A DNA stretch of 45,360 nucleotides. Origin: an uncultured Myxococcales bacterium (GTDB taxonomy: Bacteria > Myxococcota_A > UBA9042). The notes beneath the pieces were generated by a model. That model ran no database searches, had not been told where the DNA came from, and was given only the letters and a program-made list of their open reading frames with translations. The DNA lies in contig CAINLT010000266.1 in assembly GCA_903850505.1 (NCBI GenBank), positions 1-45,360 on the forward strand, in the 5' to 3' direction. The position numbers were made by a program, and so were the translations under genes. Shown here one piece after another: positions 42,497-45,360 of the stretch; position 1 is the first letter of the stretch; each line of letters begins with the position of its first letter.

Positions 42497-44179
42497 CTAC
42501 GGCGTCTCCGGCCTGAGCGCTTCGCCTGGCCGCACGTCGCATTTGGTCATCTTGCCCGGCGTCGGCTTCTCCGGGACGGTGAACCGAACGGTCGTCGTCT
42601 TGCAGCCCTCGCATTTGGGCCCCGGCTCGCAACGCACCACGTGGCGCGAGCCTGCGTCCAGCATGACCTTGGCAAAGCCTTCGCCAATCGCCGCGCTCTG
42701 GTTGTCCAGATAGAGCGTCGAGTTGGCGGGAATCGCGCCGATCTTCCATTCGAACTGCGCCTTCACTTCCTGCGGCGGCGTCACGACCGGCGTCACCTTG
42801 GGCTCCGCCTCGGGCGTCCGCGGCATGCGCAGGCCCGGCACATGCTTGCGGACCGGCTCCGTCGTCTCGTGCGGCTTGGCTTCCGGCGTCTCCGCTGAAG
42901 CGACCGTGATCGGCGTCGGCGGCGGCACCGGCGGCGTTTCCGGCTTGCTGCGGATCTGCGCCGGGCCATTGGGCAGGTTCAGCAGCGCGCCTTCAGCCGG
43001 CAGCGGCTTGGGTTCGGCGGCAGGCGGCGGCTCATCGGGCAGGTGCGTCACGAACCACAGCCCGGCCAGCGCCACAAGCCCGCCCGTGACCGCTCCGGCC
43101 ATCATGCCCGCGCGCTTGAGCTTGCGCGCGCGCCGCGCCCGCGTCGTCCATTCCTGCAGCGCCTTGCGCGGCTCTTCCGCGTCCGGGTCAATCGCCAGCG
43201 CGCGGTTCAGCGTGTCGATCGCCATCGCGAGCTTGCCCGCCGTCGCCTGCTTCTGGCCTTCCGCGGTCAGCACCTGCACGACGGTCGGCTTCAGGTCAAA
43301 CTGGAACACTTCCGGCGCCTTCAGGAACCGCGTCAGCAACCCCGTCGCGTCGGACATCCGGTACGTCTTCAGGTAGTTGCTCAGCGCCGCCTGCACCGCG
43401 TTCATGTCCGCGTAGCGATCCGCCGGCCAGCGCGCCAGGCACTGGGCGATGATGTCGTCAAACTGCCGATCGACCGCGGGATTATGTCGCGACGGCAGCT
43501 CAAACTCGCCCTCCAGGATCAGCCGGAACAGCGCCTGTGGATTGCTCGCGACAAACGGCAGCCGCCGCGTGACCAGGAAATACAGCACGGTGCCGAGCGC
43601 GAAGATGTCGCAGCGGCCATCGAGCGGCGTGCCTTCGATCTGCTCGGGCGCCATGTGCGCGGGCGAACCGACGATCGCGCCGGTCGTCGTCATCTGCTCC
43701 ATGTCCATCGCCTGGGCGATGCCAAAGTCCATGAGCTTGAGCTGGCCATCGCGGGAAATCATCAGGTTGTCAGGCTTGATGTCGCGGTGGATGAGCCCCA
43801 TGTGGTGCGCGTGGCCGAGCGCGCCGGCGATCGCATGGCCCACGAGCGCGGCGGCTTGCGGCAGGAACGGCCCGTGATCGTTGGTGAATTCGGTCAGCGT
43901 CTCGCCGTGGACGAACTCGGTGACGAGGAACGCGGCGCTGTCGTCGCCCGCGGAGAAGTCGTACACGTCGACGATGTTGCCGTGGTGCAGCTTGGCGATC
44001 GCCTGGGCTTCGCGGTTGAAACGCGCGCGGGCATCCGGCTTGTTGCCGAGGTGCGGGTGCATGACCTTGATGGCGACGTCGCGCTTGAGCACGCGATCCC
44101 GCCCGCGATAGACGGTCGCCATGCCGCCGTCGCCGACGCGCTCAAGCACCTCATAGCGGTTGCCGTAGACTTCAGACAA
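42497..44179 (-). CDS. Transmembrane Hanks-type Ser/Thr protein kinase with PEGA-like C-terminal domain
   Basis: The 560-residue protein has a complete kinase domain: Gly-rich loop 'GDGGMATVYRG' (16-26), Lys38, Glu57, HRDIKPDN (131-138), DFG (151-153) and APE (177-179). A short helical, TPR-like stretch follows at about 315-350, then one membrane helix at about 365-385. A Pro-rich linker leads to an ~80-residue PEGA-like extracytoplasmic domain with two Cys pairs ('CEPGPKCEGC'). The start is TTG 44179. The frame stays open upstream with 'RYCTLCKK' in frame but has no ATG, GTG or TTG there. A Pro-rich outside domain is common in surface-sensing myxobacterial kinases. It converges with the Cys-rich lipoproteins. 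Confidence 0.92.
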   Translation of the reverse strand: MSEVYGNRYEVLERVGDGGMATVYRGRDRVLKRDVAIKVMHPHLGNKPDARARFNREAQAIAKLHHGNIVDVYDFSAGDDSAAFLVTEFVHGETLTEFTNDHGPFLPQAAALVGHAIAGALGHAHHMGLIHRDIKPDNLMISRDGQLKLMDFGIAQAMDMEQMTTTGAIVGSPAHMAPEQIEGTPLDGRCDIFALGTVLYFLVTRRLPFVASNPQALFRLILEGEFELPSRHNPAVDRQFDDIIAQCLARWPADRYADMNAVQAALSNYLKTYRMSDATGLLTRFLKAPEVFQFDLKPTVVQVLTAEGQKQATAGKLAMAIDTLNRALAIDPDAEEPRKALQEWTTRARRARKLKRAGMMAGAVTGGLVALAGLWFVTHLPDEPPPAAEPKPLPAEGALLNLPNGPAQIRSKPETPPVPPPTPITVASAETPEAKPHETTEPVRKHVPGLRMPRTPEAEPKVTPVVTPPQEVKAQFEWKIGAIPANSTLYLDNQSAAIGEGFAKVMLDAGSRHVVRCEPGPKCEGCKTTTVRFTVPEKPTPGKMTKCDVRPGEALRPETP

Positions 44180-44221
44180 AGGGCCGCTCGCGCTGCGGTG
44201 CCAAGGATCCGCGCGTCCGAG

Positions 44222-44227
44222 TGTATA
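44222..44227 (-). promoter_or_regulatory. Possible -10 element upstream of the kinase gene
   Basis: TATACA on the minus strand (44227-44222), in an A+T-rich patch between the cytochrome stop and the kinase TTG, resembles a -10. No fitting -35 was found 16-18 bases upstream, so this is weak. Confidence 0.2.
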
Positions 44228-44267
44228 CAGCTTTTTGCAGAGCGTGCAGTAGCGGGAAAGTTGGGCG

Positions 44268-45360
44268 CTACTGCGGCGGCATCAACACCTGAACCGGCGG
44301 CACAATCTGCCGCGGCGGCGCGGGCGGCGGGGCAGGCGTCGGCTGCTGCTGCGGCGCTTCGACAACCGGATGGCCGGCGTGCTGCCACGCGAAGATGCCC
44401 TCGTCGAGCACCGCGGTGTTCTTGAAGTGGCGTTTGCGCAGCTCGTCGACGATGACGCCCGACGCGTGATGCGGGCACGCGCAGTACGCAATGACCCATG
44501 TGCCGTCGTTGGGAATCTTGTCCAACTCCTTGGGATCGTAGTACGGCACGGACACGGCGCCTGTGATGTGCAGCCGCAGGTAGTCAGACGGCGCACGGGC
44601 GTCCACGACCACGATCCGCCGCTTGTTCTTGAACGCGTTCGCGACTTCCTCCAGCGGGACGATCCGGTCGTCCTTCATCTTGAGATCCGCCTGCTTGCCG
44701 TTGGGATTGATGACAATCGGCCCCGTGAGCTCGGGCGCGGCTTCCAGACCCGCCATCGGCGCGGCGGTCGGCGACGGATTCGCGGGCAGCGACGCATGCC
44801 ACGGCACCGGCGGCGAAGGCGGCACGGTCAACGCCATGGAGCGCAGGTACGCGATCGTGTCGTCGATCTGCACCTCAGTCAGCTTGCCGGTCCACGGATC
44901 CATCTTGGTGCCGGGCCGACCTTTCTGGATCGCGTAGCGCAGGAAGCCGTCGCTCGCGGACGCCAGCAACTGCGGATTGAACAGATGCACAGCCGAGCCG
45001 CGCTGCGTCGACCAACCGTGGCAGGACGCGCACTGCGTCATGTAGACGTTCTGGCCCCGGCCGATCGCGCCCAGCGAGGCCTTCGCTTCGTTGAGCGTCA
45101 CCATGGGCGGGGCGGGCTGCGGCGGCGCGACACGGCGCGTGTAGCCGATGATGGCGTCGATGTCGCTGGCGGCGAGCGGACCGCCCACTTCCTGGGCGTA
45201 CGCCGCCATCGCCGTGCCTGGACGTCCGCGCGCAATCGACGTCCGCAGGAATTCAGTGCTCGCCGTCTCGCGAAACGTGCGTGAAACCAAGGATGGCGCG
45301 TTGTCGGCGGCATAGCCTTCGGCGAACTTGCCATGGCAGAGCGAGCAGTATTTCAGGAAG
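44268..45360 (-). CDS. Multi-domain cytochrome c / rhodanese protein (5' end outside window)
   Basis: The frame continues past the window edge, so the start is not visible. The visible part opens with a haem site CSLCH (45347-45333), then a second CASCH about 85 residues later, each in a class-I cytochrome c fold with 'GRPGT(A/K)M' distal segments. A rhodanese domain follows ('VVVDARAPSDYLRLHITGAVSVPYYD') with a Cys-containing loop 'YCACPHHAS' where the active Cys is expected. The C-terminus is Pro/Gln-rich. It is probably periplasmic or lipid-anchored, with electron-transfer and sulphur-related functions joined in one chain. The kinase gene starts 88 bases downstream. Confidence 0.88.
   Translation of the reverse strand, partial: FLKYCSLCHGKFAEGYAADNAPSLVSRTFRETASTEFLRTSIARGRPGTAMAAYAQEVGGPLAASDIDAIIGYTRRVAPPQPAPPMVTLNEAKASLGAIGRGQNVYMTQCASCHGWSTQRGSAVHLFNPQLLASASDGFLRYAIQKGRPGTKMDPWTGKLTEVQIDDTIAYLRSMALTVPPSPPVPWHASLPANPSPTAAPMAGLEAAPELTGPIVINPNGKQADLKMKDDRIVPLEEVANAFKNKRRIVVVDARAPSDYLRLHITGAVSVPYYDPKELDKIPNDGTWVIAYCACPHHASGVIVDELRKRHFKNTAVLDEGIFAWQHAGHPVVEAPQQQPTPAPPPAPPRQIVPPVQVLMPPQ

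Overview
This GC-rich, gene-dense window carries no rRNA, tRNA, insertion sequence, phage or CRISPR array that I can recognise. The giant cysteine-rich lipoproteins with CDDGNxCT repeats, Myxo-type 'CGDG...GDGCSSTC' motifs, a MopE-like 'CNGxDDDCDG' motif, lamin-tail domains and a Hanks kinase with a PEGA-like tail point to a Myxococcota-like (former delta-proteobacterial) predator or saprophyte. This is inference from protein style; no marker gene is present.

Layout. (1) 3-7267, plus strand: a MoxR/DUF58/von Willebrand A (Bat-type) operon, five genes with 4-base overlaps, the first cut by the window edge. (2) 7274-7849, minus: corrinoid adenosyltransferase. (3) 7951-10397, plus: a complete AmmeMemoRadiSam system in two genes (Memo and AMMECR1 fused, then the radical SAM enzyme), with a possibly leaderless promoter. 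(4) 10594-10809: a small winged-helix protein behind a perfect palindrome; a hairpin lies between it and the convergent next gene. (5) 14235-10821, minus: enolase-superfamily dehydratase, Tat-exported small subunit and GMC oxidoreductase, overlapping by 4 bases; a mono-haem cytochrome c (14428) is divergent. (6) 14995-21398, plus: an AAA+ ATPase of the type found with extracellular contractile injection systems (eCIS), a large Ala/Gly-rich protein, a TPR protein and a GT-C-type membrane protein. (7) 29119-21527, minus: a 2530-residue cysteine-rich lipoprotein built on an exact 915-bp (305-residue) super-repeat, with a good sigma-70-like promoter overlaid by a palindrome. (8) 35986-29231, minus: OmpA-like protein, a protein that looks like a radical SAM enzyme without its cluster cysteines plus a CC-motif domain, a DUF692 (MNIO) enzyme fused to a DUF2063/BufC-like domain, full-length Sua5, and an isovaleryl-CoA-dehydrogenase-like enzyme. 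(9) 36312-42494, plus: two more cysteine-rich lipoproteins ending in lamin-tail-like domains. (10) 44179-42497 and >45360-44268, minus: a membrane Ser/Thr kinase and a di-haem cytochrome c/rhodanese protein running off the window.

The strongest candidates for something undescribed are the DUF692-DUF2063 fusion with its cluster-less radical-SAM-like neighbour (a possible MNIO peptide-modification system with no obvious precursor), the strictly periodic giant lipoprotein and the module it shares with a neighbour on the other strand, and the eCIS-type ATPase island that has no tail genes. Domain assignments come from motif recognition by eye; no searches were run.
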